From Roseovarius sp. S88 (GTDB lineage: Bacteria; Pseudomonadota; Alphaproteobacteria; Rhodobacterales; Rhodobacteraceae): a DNA stretch of 64,000 bases. The notes beneath the pieces were generated by a model. It was not told where the DNA came from. It made no database searches and saw only the letters and a list, made by a program, of their open reading frames with translations. Shown here piece after piece: positions 24,376 through 33,253 of the stretch (position 1 is the first letter of the stretch; each line of letters begins with the position of its first letter). The stretch lies in assembly GCF_037023735.1 (NCBI RefSeq), contig NZ_CP146069.1, positions 2,459,501-2,523,500 on the forward strand, given 5' to 3'. Position numbers and translations under genes: made by a program.

Positions 24376-26019
24376 ATGGCTCGTTACGTTTTCATTACAG
24401 GTGGTGTTGTCTCCTCATTGGGCAAAGGATTGGCCTCGGCCGCTCTGGGTGCCTTACTACAGGCCCGAGGCTTTTCCGTACGGCTGCGCAAACTCGACCC
24501 TTACCTCAACGTCGATCCCGGCACGATGTCGCCCTTTGAGCATGGCGAGGTATTCGTCACCGACGACGGGGCCGAAACAGACCTCGATCTGGGCCATTAC
24601 GAGCGTTTCACAGGTGTGCCTGCGCGCATGACAGATTCGGTCAGTTCGGGGCGTATCTACTCCAACGTGCTGGAACGTGAACGGCGCGGCGACTATCTTG
24701 GTAAAACCATTCAGGTCGTCCCCCACGTCACCAATGAAATCAAAAAATTCATCGAGATCGGCGATGATGAGGTCGATTTCATGCTTTGTGAGATCGGCGG
24801 GACCGTGGGCGACATCGAGGGGCTGCCGTTTTTTGAGGCCATCCGCCAGTTCAGCCATGACCGTCCGCGCGGCGAGTGCATTTTCATGCATCTCACCCTC
24901 CTGCCCTATCTGGCCGCATCGGGTGAGTTGAAAACCAAGCCGACGCAGCACTCGGTCAAAGAACTGCAGTCCATCGGCATCGCGCCCGATATTTTGGTCT
25001 GCCGCTCGGAACAACCGATCCCCGAAAAAGAACGCGAGAAAATCGCGCTCTTCTGTAATGTGCGCAAAGAGGCCGTTGTCGCAGCCTATGACCTGAACTC
25101 CATCTATGAGGCGCCTCTGGCCTACCATCGCGAGGGTCTGGATCAGGCAGTGCTGGATGCCTTCAACATCTCCCCTGCCCCGAAACCCGACCTCAGCACA
25201 TGGATCGACGTGGTGGACCGCATCCACAACACCGATGGCGCGGTCAATATTGCGATTGTTGGCAAATACACCCAGCTTGAAGATGCCTATAAATCGATCA
25301 AGGAGGCACTCACCCATGGTGGCATGGCCAACCGGGTGAAAGTAAATGTCGAATGGGTCGATGCCGAGATTTTCGACGAAGAAGACCCCGCCCCCCATCT
25401 CGAAGGATTTCATGCTATCCTTGTGCCCGGCGGCTTTGGCGAGCGCGGCACTGAAGGCAAGATCAAGGCCGCGCAATTCGCCCGCGAACGCAAGATCCCC
25501 TATCTGGGCATTTGCCTCGGCATGCAGATGGCTGTCATCGAGGCGGCGCGCAACCTGGCGGGCCTCAAGGACGCCGGCTCAGAAGAGTTTGATCACGAGG
25601 CTGGCAAAAAACGTTTCACGCCCGTGGTCTATCACCTCAAGGAATGGGTTCAGGGCAACGAAAAGGTCAAACGCAAAGTCACCGATGACAAAGGCGGCAC
25701 CATGCGGCTTGGCGCCTATGATGCGGTGCTCAAAAAGGGATCAAAGGTGGCCGAAGTCTATGACAGCCTAGCCATAGATGAACGCCATCGCCATCGCTAT
25801 GAAGTCGACACCAAATACCGCGAAAAGCTGGAGAAATGCGGGCTGATCTTTTCCGGCATGTCCCCCGACGGGCGCTTGCCGGAAATCGTAGAATGGGAAG
25901 ATCACCCGTGGTTCATCGGCGTACAGTTCCACCCCGAGCTGAAGTCCAAACCTTTCGCGCCGCACCCGCTCTTTGCTGACTTCGTGCGCGCGGCGCTGGA
26001 AACCTCGCGCTTGGTCTAG
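24376..26019 (+). CDS. pyrG: CTP synthase
   Basis: PyrG aminates UTP to CTP with glutamine. The 547-residue protein has the synthetase domain ([72 protein letters not shown]) and a C-terminal class I glutamine amidotransferase domain with the nucleophile in [18 protein letters not shown] and [12 protein letters not shown] as the His-Glu pair. Length is normal for the family. Its stop is only 2 bp from the convergent stop of the next gene, so there is no room for a terminator between them. Confidence 0.98.
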   Translation: MARYVFITGGVVSSLGKGLASAALGALLQARGFSVRLRKLDPYLNVDPGTMSPFEHGEVFVTDDGAETDLDLGHYERFTGVPARMTDSVSSGRIYSNVLERERRGDYLGKTIQVVPHVTNEIKKFIEIGDDEVDFMLCEIGGTVGDIEGLPFFEAIRQFSHDRPRGECIFMHLTLLPYLAASGELKTKPTQHSVKELQSIGIAPDILVCRSEQPIPEKEREKIALFCNVRKEAVVAAYDLNSIYEAPLAYHREGLDQAVLDAFNISPAPKPDLSTWIDVVDRIHNTDGAVNIAIVGKYTQLEDAYKSIKEALTHGGMANRVKVNVEWVDAEIFDEEDPAPHLEGFHAILVPGGFGERGTEGKIKAAQFARERKIPYLGICLGMQMAVIEAARNLAGLKDAGSEEFDHEAGKKRFTPVVYHLKEWVQGNEKVKRKVTDDKGGTMRLGAYDAVLKKGSKVAEVYDSLAIDERHRHRYEVDTKYREKLEKCGLIFSGMSPDGRLPEIVEWEDHPWFIGVQFHPELKSKPFAPHPLFADFVRAALETSRLV

Positions 26020-26021
26020 GC

Positions 26022-26669
26022 CTAACGACCTTTCACCGCCCGTTTGCGTGGCACAGGTTTGCGCAGGTCGCGCTCTTCGGTTTCTTCCTCCGGCAGATAG
26101 CGCAGCATGCGGCGCGAGACGCCAAGCTCCATCACCGGGCTGAGAAGATCGCGCAGCAAGCTTTGGTTTTCGGCATAAACAGCCGTTTCATGCTCTCGGT
26201 CGAGCCGCAACTCATTGTTGGTCAGCGTCGCGATAATCGCCTCATCAAGAACGTACCGCCCTTGCCGGTTGTCTTCTCGATCCTTCGCCTGCGCGATCAA
26301 CCAACGATCCAACCTGCGACGATCAAGAACACCGCGATCCGGCCAGGCCAGGTAGAAACCAGAGTTCACCCGCAAGCAGATATTGTCCAATAGCCGCGCT
26401 GTGGCTTTCCATTTCTCAGGCACGTCGCGCTTGGGCATATAGTTGAACCGCTCTGGTTCACCATTCAGAAACGCAGACACCGCCGAGCCGAGATCCATGC
26501 ATTTCTGTGCCATGATCCAACTTAGGACGGTCTGTGGATACGCGCCCCAGTCATACGCCATCGCCAATGCGCGCAACTCGTCATCTGTCCCTGTCTGGGC
26601 CAGCTCAAGCTGTTCGTCCGGGGTGCCTTTGGACCAATCAAAGTCCTTGAAAGTTGCCTCTGTTGGCAT
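26022..26669 (-). CDS. Hypothetical protein, DUF4274-like N-terminus
   Basis: A 215-residue soluble protein. The first third (DDELRALAMAYDWGAYPQTVLSWIMAQKCMDLGSAVSAFLNGEP) resembles the DUF4274 pattern, in which a Tyr-x-Trp block is followed by CDLGTAL; here CMDLGSAVSAF. The middle is helical and charged, and the end is a basic tail (KPVPRKRAVKGR). No function can be given. It converges with pyrG and is probably a single-gene unit. Confidence 0.7.
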   Translation of the reverse strand: MPTEATFKDFDWSKGTPDEQLELAQTGTDDELRALAMAYDWGAYPQTVLSWIMAQKCMDLGSAVSAFLNGEPERFNYMPKRDVPEKWKATARLLDNICLRVNSGFYLAWPDRGVLDRRRLDRWLIAQAKDREDNRQGRYVLDEAIIATLTNNELRLDREHETAVYAENQSLLRDLLSPVMELGVSRRMLRYLPEEETEERDLRKPVPRKRAVKGR

Positions 26670-26838
26670 CTTGCCTCACATCTACAAAAAATCACGCGTC
26701 CTGAGCCAAGTTTATCTGCCCCGAAAGCGCTATTTCTTAGGTGCAAATGTGACGCGATTGAGACTTTAGCCGCGAAGATTGCAAAGCTGTGTTTCCTCAT
26801 CCAGAATTATCCGAAAATACGCAGACAGAGAGGACAGT

Positions 26839-27132
26839 ATGGCCAAGGGATATTGGGTGGCACATGTCGATGTGGACGACCTTGGCGAATATGAATCCTA
26901 CAAAACCGCCAATGCCGCCGCGTTTGCCGAATATGGCGCGCAATTCCTGGTGCGCGGTGGCGCGCGCGAGCTGCGCGAAGGTGATGCACGCACCCGCACA
27001 GTGGTGATCGAGTTTCCCACCTACAAAGCAGCTTTGGCATGCTACAACTCCAAAATCTATCAGAATGCCAAGGCGCTGCGCGATCCCATTTCAACCGGCG
27101 ATCTCGTGATTGTCGAAGGTGTCAACAGATAG
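26839..27132 (+). CDS. DUF1330 domain-containing protein
   Basis: A 97-residue protein of the DUF1330 family (ferredoxin-like dimeric alpha/beta barrel): KGYWVAHVDVDDLGEYESYKTANAAAFAEYGAQFLVRGG and VVIEFPTYKAALACYNSKIYQNAKALR are the typical blocks. No enzyme activity is established for the family. The ATG at 26839 has an AGAGAGGA site. It heads a plus-strand run with the two TerB-like genes, 15 bp upstream of the first. Confidence 0.92.
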   Translation: MAKGYWVAHVDVDDLGEYESYKTANAAAFAEYGAQFLVRGGARELREGDARTRTVVIEFPTYKAALACYNSKIYQNAKALRDPISTGDLVIVEGVNR

Positions 27133-27147
27133 AAAGGGGATCGACAC

Positions 27148-27606
27148 ATGGACGCAAAATCATTTCTACACAGACTCTTGCACGCTTTTGACGCGCCTGA
27201 ACCTGACCCGTTGCCCGAACCGGATGAGAAACTGGCGCTTGGCACTTTGCTTGTGCGGGTCGCCAAATCCGACCTGACCTATGTCTTTGCCGAAATCAGT
27301 CAGATCGATCGGCTCTTAACCCGTTTATTTGATCTTGGTCCCATCGAGGCTGCCAAAATGCGTGCCACCTGTGAACGTCTCGACAAAGAGGCACCGGAAA
27401 CCGAAAAATTCGCACGGATCATCCGAGAAATGGTCAGTTTCGATGCACGCCTCGACGCTCTTGAGGCGCTGTGGGAAGTGGTGTTGGCCGATGGGTCAAT
27501 CCGGACACAGGAAATCGAAGTGATCTCGAAAGTCCAGATCGCCCTGGGACTGAGCGAAGAAGACAGCGTCGCCGCCAAGGCCAAAGCGATGGAACAAATG
27601 GGATGA
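27148..27606 (+). CDS. TerB-like protein, first of a tandem pair
   Basis: A 152-residue all-helical protein of the TerB / DjlA-N-like superfamily. The pattern LALGTLLVRVAKSDLTYVFAEISQIDRLLTRLFDL ... LDALEALWEVVLADGSIRTQEIEVISKVQIALGLS is typical: acidic residues at the ends of paired helices that bind metal in TerB. The bulk of the family has unknown roles in stress responses. A GGGG-type ribosome site precedes the ATG. It is a paralogue of the next gene (same layout, PEPEPLPE linker after a short amphipathic start), arising by duplication. Confidence 0.85.
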   Translation: MDAKSFLHRLLHAFDAPEPDPLPEPDEKLALGTLLVRVAKSDLTYVFAEISQIDRLLTRLFDLGPIEAAKMRATCERLDKEAPETEKFARIIREMVSFDARLDALEALWEVVLADGSIRTQEIEVISKVQIALGLSEEDSVAAKAKAMEQMG

Positions 27607-27657
27607 ACCGAACCCTGCCCATTGGCGCGTCGCGCCCTTTCGCCTATATGCATCCCT

Positions 27658-28098
27658 ATGTTTGCTGATTTTCTCAAGAACTTAGTGGCCCCAGAGCCCG
27701 AACCCCTGAACGACAGTGACGCAAGACTTGCGCTTTCTGCGCTTTTGGTGCGGCTGGCGCGCACCGACGGTGAATATTCCGTCTCCGAAGCAGCGCGGAT
27801 CGAAAGCATAATCTCCGCCCGCTACGGGTTAAGTACAACGGACGCACGATCCTTACGCGGTGAAGCCGAAACGCTGGAGTCCGAAGCGCCCGACACCGTG
27901 CGGTTTACCCGTGCGATCAAGGACGCGGTGGCCTACGAGGACCGCATCGGCGTGATCGAGGCGCTTTGGAAAGTCGCCCTTGCCGACGGCGCCCGCGATG
28001 CCGAAGAAGATGCGCTCATTCGTCTGGCTGCCAGCCTTTTGGGCGTCAATGATGTCGACAGCGCCAAGGCTCGGCAACGTGTTGCAAACGCTGGATAA
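27658..28098 (+). CDS. TerB-like protein, second of a tandem pair
   Basis: A 146-residue paralogue of the preceding gene: MFADFLKNLVAPEPEPLNDSDARLALSALLVRLARTDGEYSVSEAARIESII, and VIEALWKVALADGARDAEEDALIRLAASLLGV. The Asp positions (ARTDGEYS, ALADGARD) are better kept here than in the first copy, which has AKSDLTYV and VLADGSIR. I used the ATG at 27658; its ribosome site is poor, so it may depend on translation of the first copy 51 bp upstream. Confidence 0.83.
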   Translation: MFADFLKNLVAPEPEPLNDSDARLALSALLVRLARTDGEYSVSEAARIESIISARYGLSTTDARSLRGEAETLESEAPDTVRFTRAIKDAVAYEDRIGVIEALWKVALADGARDAEEDALIRLAASLLGVNDVDSAKARQRVANAG

Positions 28099-28104
28099 AC
28101 CTGC

Positions 28105-28845
28105 ATGATTGCGAGCCTGCCGATGTATGACCGCCACGAATTGCAGGCGGCCAATGATCGCCTGTGGCACGCCGTTCGTGAAAACTTGGGCTTTGGGCCA
28201 GACAGTCTGAAGCGTGATGGTGACATCTGGGAGCACTGGATGTCCCCCGATCTTTTGTTGTCACAAACCTGCGGCTTCCCCTACCGCGCAAGGCTGCACG
28301 GCGCTGTGCAACTTGTGGGCACACCGGACAATCGTCTGGAAGGCTGCGCACCCGGCGAATATTGCTCGGTCTTTGTGGCTCGTGCAGATGAGCTGCGAGA
28401 TCAAATCAAAGACTACTCATCTTCTGTTTTCGCCTACAATGAACCGCTCTCTCAAAGCGGTTGGGCAGCTGCGGCGAACTATGGCTTTAGTCGCGGCTTT
28501 TCGTTCGCCAGAACCTCAAAGTCCGGAGGGCATCTTTTCTCGGCCAAGGCTGTGGCCGAGGGGCGCGCCGATCTGGCCGCGATTGATGCGCTGACCTGGC
28601 GACACATTCAGCGATATGATGATTTTGCCGCACAGCTGCGCGTGGTCGCGCATACAGACCCGACACCAACCCTTCCGTTCATCACAGCCCGTGACCGAGA
28701 CCTGGCCCCGATCAGAGACGCGCTGGCCAAGGCCATCGCTGACTTACGCGAAGACGACCGTGAGTCACTCTCGTTATATGGTCTCGTCGACATCCCCGCT
28801 GAGCGCTATCTGAGCGTGCGAACGCCAGTACCGCCCAGCAGTTGA
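28105..28845 (+). CDS. PhnD-like protein without signal peptide
   Basis: A 246-residue protein resembling the PhnD/SsuA group of phosphate or phosphonate substrate-binding proteins: LLLSQTCGFPYRARLHGAVQLVGTPD, YCSVFVARAD, AYNEPLSQSGWAAA, GGHLFSAKAVAEGRADLAAIDALTWR. There is no signal peptide or lipobox, so it appears to stay in the cytoplasm and is not an ordinary transport receptor. The gene is 6 bp after the second TerB-like gene and about 150 bp before the ABC transporter genes. It could be a sensor or a relic; the role is unknown. Confidence 0.78.
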   Translation: MIASLPMYDRHELQAANDRLWHAVRENLGFGPDSLKRDGDIWEHWMSPDLLLSQTCGFPYRARLHGAVQLVGTPDNRLEGCAPGEYCSVFVARADELRDQIKDYSSSVFAYNEPLSQSGWAAAANYGFSRGFSFARTSKSGGHLFSAKAVAEGRADLAAIDALTWRHIQRYDDFAAQLRVVAHTDPTPTLPFITARDRDLAPIRDALAKAIADLREDDRESLSLYGLVDIPAERYLSVRTPVPPSS

Positions 28846-28992
28846 CGTTGCGGAAAGAAGCCTGAAAACTCCGCTTTGGTGGCAAAATCACTAATCAAAC
28901 AGCGTTTTTCGGCGATTTGAAAGTTGCATTGTGCAAATTTTTGCGTCCTAGTACCGGGTGTTAACCATCCGCCACCTGACCGGAACCTGCCT

Positions 28993-29769
28993 TTGTCCGA
29001 CACGACGCCCGTTATTGAAATTCGCAACCTGCACAAAGCCTATGGGTCTTTGGAGGTCATCAAGGGTGTCGATATCACCGCCAAGCGCGGCGACGTAGTC
29101 TCACTGATTGGTTCATCGGGGTCTGGCAAATCCACCATTCTGCGCTGTGCCAACCTTTTGGAAGACAGCCAGGATGGCGATATTGTCTTCAAAGGTGAGC
29201 CGGTGAAATGGTCGGGTCAGGCCATGTCGCGCCGCCCTGCCGATGCCAAACAGGTTCTGCGGATTCGCACGAACCTGAGCATGGTCTTTCAACAGTTCAA
29301 CCTCTGGGCGCATCTAACCATCTTGGAAAATGTGATGGAGGCCCCGGTGACCGTGCTAGGCCGAGACCGCGGCGAGGTCGAGACATCGGCCCGCCAATAC
29401 CTCGACAAGGTGGGCATTGGCGACAAATGCGATGTCTACCCCGCGCAGCTCTCGGGCGGACAGCAGCAGCGCGCGGCCATTGCGCGTGCGCTGGCCATGG
29501 AGCCTGAAGCGCTTTTGTTTGACGAACCCACCTCGGCGCTTGACCCCGAGTTGGAACAGGAAGTTGTGAAAGTTATCAAGGATTTGGCCTCAGAGGGCCG
29601 CACCATGATGATTGTCACCCATGATATGAAGCTGGCCCATGATGTGTCGGATCACGTGATCTTTCTCCATCAGGGTCTCATCGAAGAAGAAGGCGTGCCC
29701 GAAACACTCTTCGGCGCCCCGAAATCAGAACGGCTGCAGCAGTTTCTCAGCTCGACCATGGCCGCCTGA
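28993..29769 (+). CDS. Amino-acid-type ABC transporter ATP-binding protein
   Basis: A 258-residue ATPase of the GlnQ/HisP group, which powers import of polar amino acids or opines. Motifs: Walker A IGSSGSGKSTI, Q-loop MVFQQFNLWAHLTI, signature LSGGQQQRAAIARAL, Walker B ALLFDEPTSALDPE, and the switch histidine in VTHDMKLA. The start is a TTG at 28993 (MSDTTPVIEI); a TTG at 28924 also lies in frame, but promoter-like boxes (TTGCAT, then CTAGTA 18 bp on) overlap that point. Receptor, hydrolase and two permease genes follow on the same strand. Confidence 0.9.
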   Translation: MSDTTPVIEIRNLHKAYGSLEVIKGVDITAKRGDVVSLIGSSGSGKSTILRCANLLEDSQDGDIVFKGEPVKWSGQAMSRRPADAKQVLRIRTNLSMVFQQFNLWAHLTILENVMEAPVTVLGRDRGEVETSARQYLDKVGIGDKCDVYPAQLSGGQQQRAAIARALAMEPEALLFDEPTSALDPELEQEVVKVIKDLASEGRTMMIVTHDMKLAHDVSDHVIFLHQGLIEEEGVPETLFGAPKSERLQQFLSSTMAA

Positions 29770-29799
29770 AAAGAAACTTGAAGAAAAGGGAGTAACCAA

Positions 29800-30522
29800 A
29801 TGAAAAAACTAGTCATTTCTGCATTGGCGCTGGCGCTGTCCAGTGGTATTGCAATGGCGGAAGACAAGACCATCCGTCTCGGCACCGAGGGCGCCTACGC
29901 CCCTTGGAACTTTCTCAATGACGCCGGTGAGGTCGACGGCTTTGAACGCGAGTTGGGCGACGAGCTGTGCGCGCGCGCTGAACTCAAATGCGAATGGGTC
30001 ACAAATGAGTGGGATTCAATCATCCCCAACCTGGTGAACGGCAACTATGATGCCATCATCGCGGGTATGTCGATCACGGATGAGCGCGACGAAGTCATTG
30101 ATTTCACAACAAACTATACGCCACCAGATCCATCCGCCTATGTCGCGGCCTCCGACGGCGTTGACCTCGAAGGCGGCGTGATCGCGGCGCAAACCGGTAC
30201 GATCCAGGCGGGCTTTGTCGCTGAATCCGGCGCAACACTGGTTGAATTCGCAACGCCCGAAGAAACCATTGCAGCTGTGAAAAGCGGTGAAGCGGACGCG
30301 GTTTTGGCGGATAAATCCTATCTCGCGCCCATCGTGGCCGAAGATGGCGACCTTAGCTTTGTCGGCCCGGACGTGCCACTGGGCGGTGGTGTCGGCATGG
30401 GCATCCGCGAGTCGGATGGCGAGCTGAAAGCCAAGTTTGATGCCGCCATCCAGTCGATGAAAGACGACGGCAGCCTCAACGCCATGATCACAAAGTGGGA
30501 AGTCTCCTCGACTTTCGAGTGA
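29800..30522 (+). CDS. ABC transporter substrate-binding protein, polar amino acid type
   Basis: A 240-residue periplasmic receptor (SBP family 3). A signal peptide (residues 1-20, ALALSSGIAMA) is followed by IRLGTEGAYAPWNFLNDAGEVDGFERELGDELCARAELKCEWV, EWDSIIPNLVNGNYDAIIAGMSITDERDEVIDFTTNY, and GGGVGMGIRESDGELKAKFDAAIQSMKDDGSLNAMITKW. This layout matches lysine/arginine/ornithine/histidine-type or octopine-type receptors. A strong AAGGGAG ribosome site lies before the ATG. The exact ligand is not readable from sequence. Confidence 0.9.
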   Translation: MKKLVISALALALSSGIAMAEDKTIRLGTEGAYAPWNFLNDAGEVDGFERELGDELCARAELKCEWVTNEWDSIIPNLVNGNYDAIIAGMSITDERDEVIDFTTNYTPPDPSAYVAASDGVDLEGGVIAAQTGTIQAGFVAESGATLVEFATPEETIAAVKSGEADAVLADKSYLAPIVAEDGDLSFVGPDVPLGGGVGMGIRESDGELKAKFDAAIQSMKDDGSLNAMITKWEVSSTFE

Positions 30523-30584
30523 TCTGATCTTGCTGCGCTCCGGCAGTGGCCGGGGCGCAGATTTCTCCGGCCTTTTGGGGGCAT

Positions 30585-31409
30585 ATGGCCTGGCACCTGA
30601 ACCACACGCATGACAGCCAACTTGGCACCATCGCCTGGGGAAAAGCGGGCGATGGACCGCCTCTTGTGCTGGCACATGGCTGGCCTTGGTCATCCTACGC
30701 CTGGCACCGCGTGATCCCGATCCTGGCGGACCATTTTACCGTTTACTGGTACGATATGCCTGGGTTTGGTAAGTCAGACAAAGCACTCGATCACCCCACA
30801 GGTCTTGATGCACAAGCCGTTGTTTTCGCTGAAATGTTATCTTTATGGCAGCTTGATAAGCCCTCTGTCTGGGCGCATGATTTCGGCGGTGCGATCTGCT
30901 TGCGTGCGCAGCTTTTGCATGACGCCCGTTATGACCGCACGCTTTTGATGAATATCGTGATGATGCGCCCTTGGGGATCGGACTTCTTTGAGCATGTCAG
31001 ACACCATATCGAGGCTTTCCTGGGCCTTCCGTCACATATCCATGCGGCTGTTGTGCAGGCCTATATCGATGGTGCGCTCATCAAGCCGCTGGATGAGAAA
31101 GACCGAGACGCTCTGCAAGCCCCTTGGCTTGACAAGGAAGGACAGCGCGCCTTCTACCGGCAGTTTGCCCAAGCTGATGAGGCGCTGACCGCTGAAGTTG
31201 AAAATGAACTCAATATGTTATCCCGCCCTGTTCAGGTAATTTGGGGCGCTGACGATCCTTGGATTCCTTTAGACCGCGGCATGGCTCTGGCCGAAGCAAT
31301 TGGGTGCGAGATACATCCAATTCAGGGGCTGGGTCACCTGCCACAGCTCGAAGATCCCACAGCGGTGCTTGACACTGCCTTACCCTATTTGATGGCGGAG
31401 GCGGCATAA
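30585..31409 (+). CDS. Alpha/beta hydrolase of dehalogenase/epoxide-hydrolase type
   Basis: A 274-residue cytoplasmic hydrolase. The nucleophile position is Asp99 in VWAHDFGGAICLR, as in haloacetate/haloalkane dehalogenases and epoxide hydrolases, with LAHGWPWSSYAW as oxyanion loop, WGADDPW as acid and GLGHLPQLEDP as catalytic histidine. The ATG at 30585 has a GGGGG site. It lies between the receptor gene (62 bp) and the first permease gene (1 bp), so it belongs to the transporter operon. It probably acts on the imported compound or a conjugate of it; this is inference. Confidence 0.87.
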   Translation: MAWHLNHTHDSQLGTIAWGKAGDGPPLVLAHGWPWSSYAWHRVIPILADHFTVYWYDMPGFGKSDKALDHPTGLDAQAVVFAEMLSLWQLDKPSVWAHDFGGAICLRAQLLHDARYDRTLLMNIVMMRPWGSDFFEHVRHHIEAFLGLPSHIHAAVVQAYIDGALIKPLDEKDRDALQAPWLDKEGQRAFYRQFAQADEALTAEVENELNMLSRPVQVIWGADDPWIPLDRGMALAEAIGCEIHPIQGLGHLPQLEDPTAVLDTALPYLMAEAA

Positions 31410-31410
31410 C

Positions 31411-32295
31411 ATGTTTGCGTATTGCACCGACCCCTCCACCCTAGAAAACCTGCGCTGGCTGTCCTGTTACCTGACGACGGGCAAGCACGTTAACCTTTAT
31501 TACTCAGTGATCACCGTGCTGGTGCTTCTGGCCATCACCGCCCCCACCGCGCTAGCTTTTGGCTTTGCCGGGGCCACCGCTGCCAGATCGCGGTTCGCAC
31601 CGCTGAGCTGGCTTGGCAAGGGCTATATCTCCATCGTGCGCGGCGTGCCCGACATCGCGTTTTTCCTCTTTTTCGTCATCGCCCTCGATCAGGCGTTTGA
31701 GTGGATCCGCCACAAAGTCAAATGCCCCGACTGGACCGAACCGGTGCGCCAGGGCAATGACTTCATCGTCTGCCAGGCCGCCAAACTGCCTTTGGGTGAT
31801 GCCCCGCAATGGGTGCATGAAACCTATGGCTTCTTCCTCGCGGTTCTGACCTTTGCCATCGTTTTCGGCGCCTTTGCGGCAAACGTGCTCTTTGGCGCCA
31901 TGCGCGCCGTGCCGCGTGCCCAGATTGAAACGGCCGAAGCATACGGCATGACCGCGCGCCAAAGCTTCTGGCGCATTCTGGTGCCGCAGATGTGGGTCTA
32001 CGCGATCCCTGGCCTCAGCAACCTTTGGATGGTGCTGACCAAGGCCACACCGCTTCTGTTCCTGTTAGGCGTAGAAGACATCGTCTACTGGGCCCGCGAG
32101 CTAGGCGGCACCGCGCTGCCGCGCTTTACCGACTATCCCCATGGCGACTGGCGCATGTGGTATTTCCTGGTGCTGCTGGTCTTCTACCTTGGTCTCACCA
32201 AAGTTTCCGAGATTTTCCTCGAACGCCTTATGACCCGCCTCACCCATGGGCAGGCCACCACCGGCGGTGAAGCCCAGAGAAAGGCGGCGGCATGA
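31411..32295 (+). CDS. Amino-acid-type ABC transporter permease
   Basis: A 294-residue inner-membrane permease with five to six membrane segments. The conserved cytoplasmic loop is RAVPRAQIETAEAYGMTARQSFWRILVPQMWVYAIPGLSN, matching the HisQ/HisM EAA motif; YISIVRGVPDIAFFLFFVIALDQAF is the N-terminal family block. An insert of about 40 residues with two cysteines (KCPDWTE ... VCQAAK) sits between the first membrane segments and is longer than usual. The start is 1 bp after the hydrolase stop, and the end overlaps the second permease gene by 4 bp. Confidence 0.92.
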   Translation: MFAYCTDPSTLENLRWLSCYLTTGKHVNLYYSVITVLVLLAITAPTALAFGFAGATAARSRFAPLSWLGKGYISIVRGVPDIAFFLFFVIALDQAFEWIRHKVKCPDWTEPVRQGNDFIVCQAAKLPLGDAPQWVHETYGFFLAVLTFAIVFGAFAANVLFGAMRAVPRAQIETAEAYGMTARQSFWRILVPQMWVYAIPGLSNLWMVLTKATPLLFLLGVEDIVYWARELGGTALPRFTDYPHGDWRMWYFLVLLVFYLGLTKVSEIFLERLMTRLTHGQATTGGEAQRKAAA

Positions 32296-33098
32296 GCTGC
32301 TGGGAAACAATTCAGGCCTACGCCTTCCGCTCAGTGGGCTTTGGCGAACGGCTCTTACCGAAAGAGGATTTCACCCTTTGCCAGCAATTCACCCTGATCG
32401 GCTCCGGCATGATCTGGAATGTGTATTTCGGCGCGCTGGCCCTGTTGTGCGGCTTTTTCCTCGCCACCGCCGTGGCACTTGGCAAAGGCGCGCAGAACCC
32501 GCTGCTGCGCAAACCCTCAGAGTGGTTCATCTTCCTTTTCCGCGGCTCGCCGCTTTTTATCCAGTTCTTCTTTGCCTATTTCGCTTTTCTCAGCCTGAAA
32601 CAGGTGAACCCAATCTTTGACCCCTTCACCGCGGCCTGGCTCGGCGCGCTCATCGTGCTCTTCCTCAACACAGCCGCCTATTCGGGCGAGATTTTCTACG
32701 GCGCACTGCGCTCCATCCCTAAGGGCGATGTAGAGGCCGCCGATGCCTACGGGTTTTCGGGCTGGCCGCGCTTTCGCAAGATCATCTGGCCCACCATGCT
32801 GCGGCTCGCCTGGCCGGCCTATACCAACGAGGCGATTTTCCTCTTCCATGCCACCACACTGGTCTTTTTCTCGGCCTTCCCCGCCTGGCAACAAAGGGGT
32901 GACGCGCTCTACTACGCCAATTATTTCGCCGACAAGACCTTCAACCCCTTCGTGCCCTACCCGATCCTCGCAGGCTATTTCATCCTGCTGACTCTCTGCG
33001 TCATCGGTCTCTTTGGACTGATCAACCGCTATCTCAACCGCCACCTGCCGCAGGAAAGCCGCCGCAGGCTGAAACTGCGCATGAACATCATCCGCTGA
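32292..33098 (+). CDS. Amino-acid-type ABC transporter permease
   Basis: A 268-residue partner permease (HisM-like). Family blocks are WFIFLFRGSPLFIQFFFAYFAF and RSIPKGDVEAADAYGFSGWPRFRKIIWPTMLRLAWPAYTNEAIFLFHATTLVFFSAFP. It starts within the end of the first permease gene (ATGA overlap). Together they form the heterodimeric channel of the transporter encoded from 28993 onward. The gene ends the operon; inverted-repeat sequence follows. Confidence 0.92.
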   Translation: MSCWETIQAYAFRSVGFGERLLPKEDFTLCQQFTLIGSGMIWNVYFGALALLCGFFLATAVALGKGAQNPLLRKPSEWFIFLFRGSPLFIQFFFAYFAFLSLKQVNPIFDPFTAAWLGALIVLFLNTAAYSGEIFYGALRSIPKGDVEAADAYGFSGWPRFRKIIWPTMLRLAWPAYTNEAIFLFHATTLVFFSAFPAWQQRGDALYYANYFADKTFNPFVPYPILAGYFILLTLCVIGLFGLINRYLNRHLPQESRRRLKLRMNIIR

Positions 33099-33140
33099 TC
33101 ATCTATCATTTGAGCGGCTGCGCCGCAAAACGATCCTTCG

Positions 33141-33224
33141 TTGGGGCGCTGCCCCAAACCCCGGGATATTTCATGGCAAAAAGAAAGCTCTAACCCTGTC
33201 TTTTCTTTTTGCTAAAAATATCCC
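33141..33224. terminator. Inverted-repeat region, probable bidirectional terminator
   Basis: Between the convergent ABC operon and DUF4336 gene: a hairpin TTGGGGC / GCCCCAA (33141-33157, loop GCT), then a large imperfect inverted repeat, GGGATATTT (from 33163) with GCAAAAAGAAAG and, facing it, CTTTTCTTTTTGC with AAATATCCC (to 33224). The T-rich and A-rich arms provide U-tracts on either strand. This layout is common in Rhodobacteraceae intergenic DNA. Confidence 0.6.
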
Positions 33225-33253
33225 CGCCGGAGGCTCCGCGCTTTGCCGCACGC

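Noticed and set aside
24500..25500. Long minus-strand frame opposite pyrG
   Set aside because: Antisense shadow of pyrG; no motifs, and a real gene on the other strand explains the open frame.
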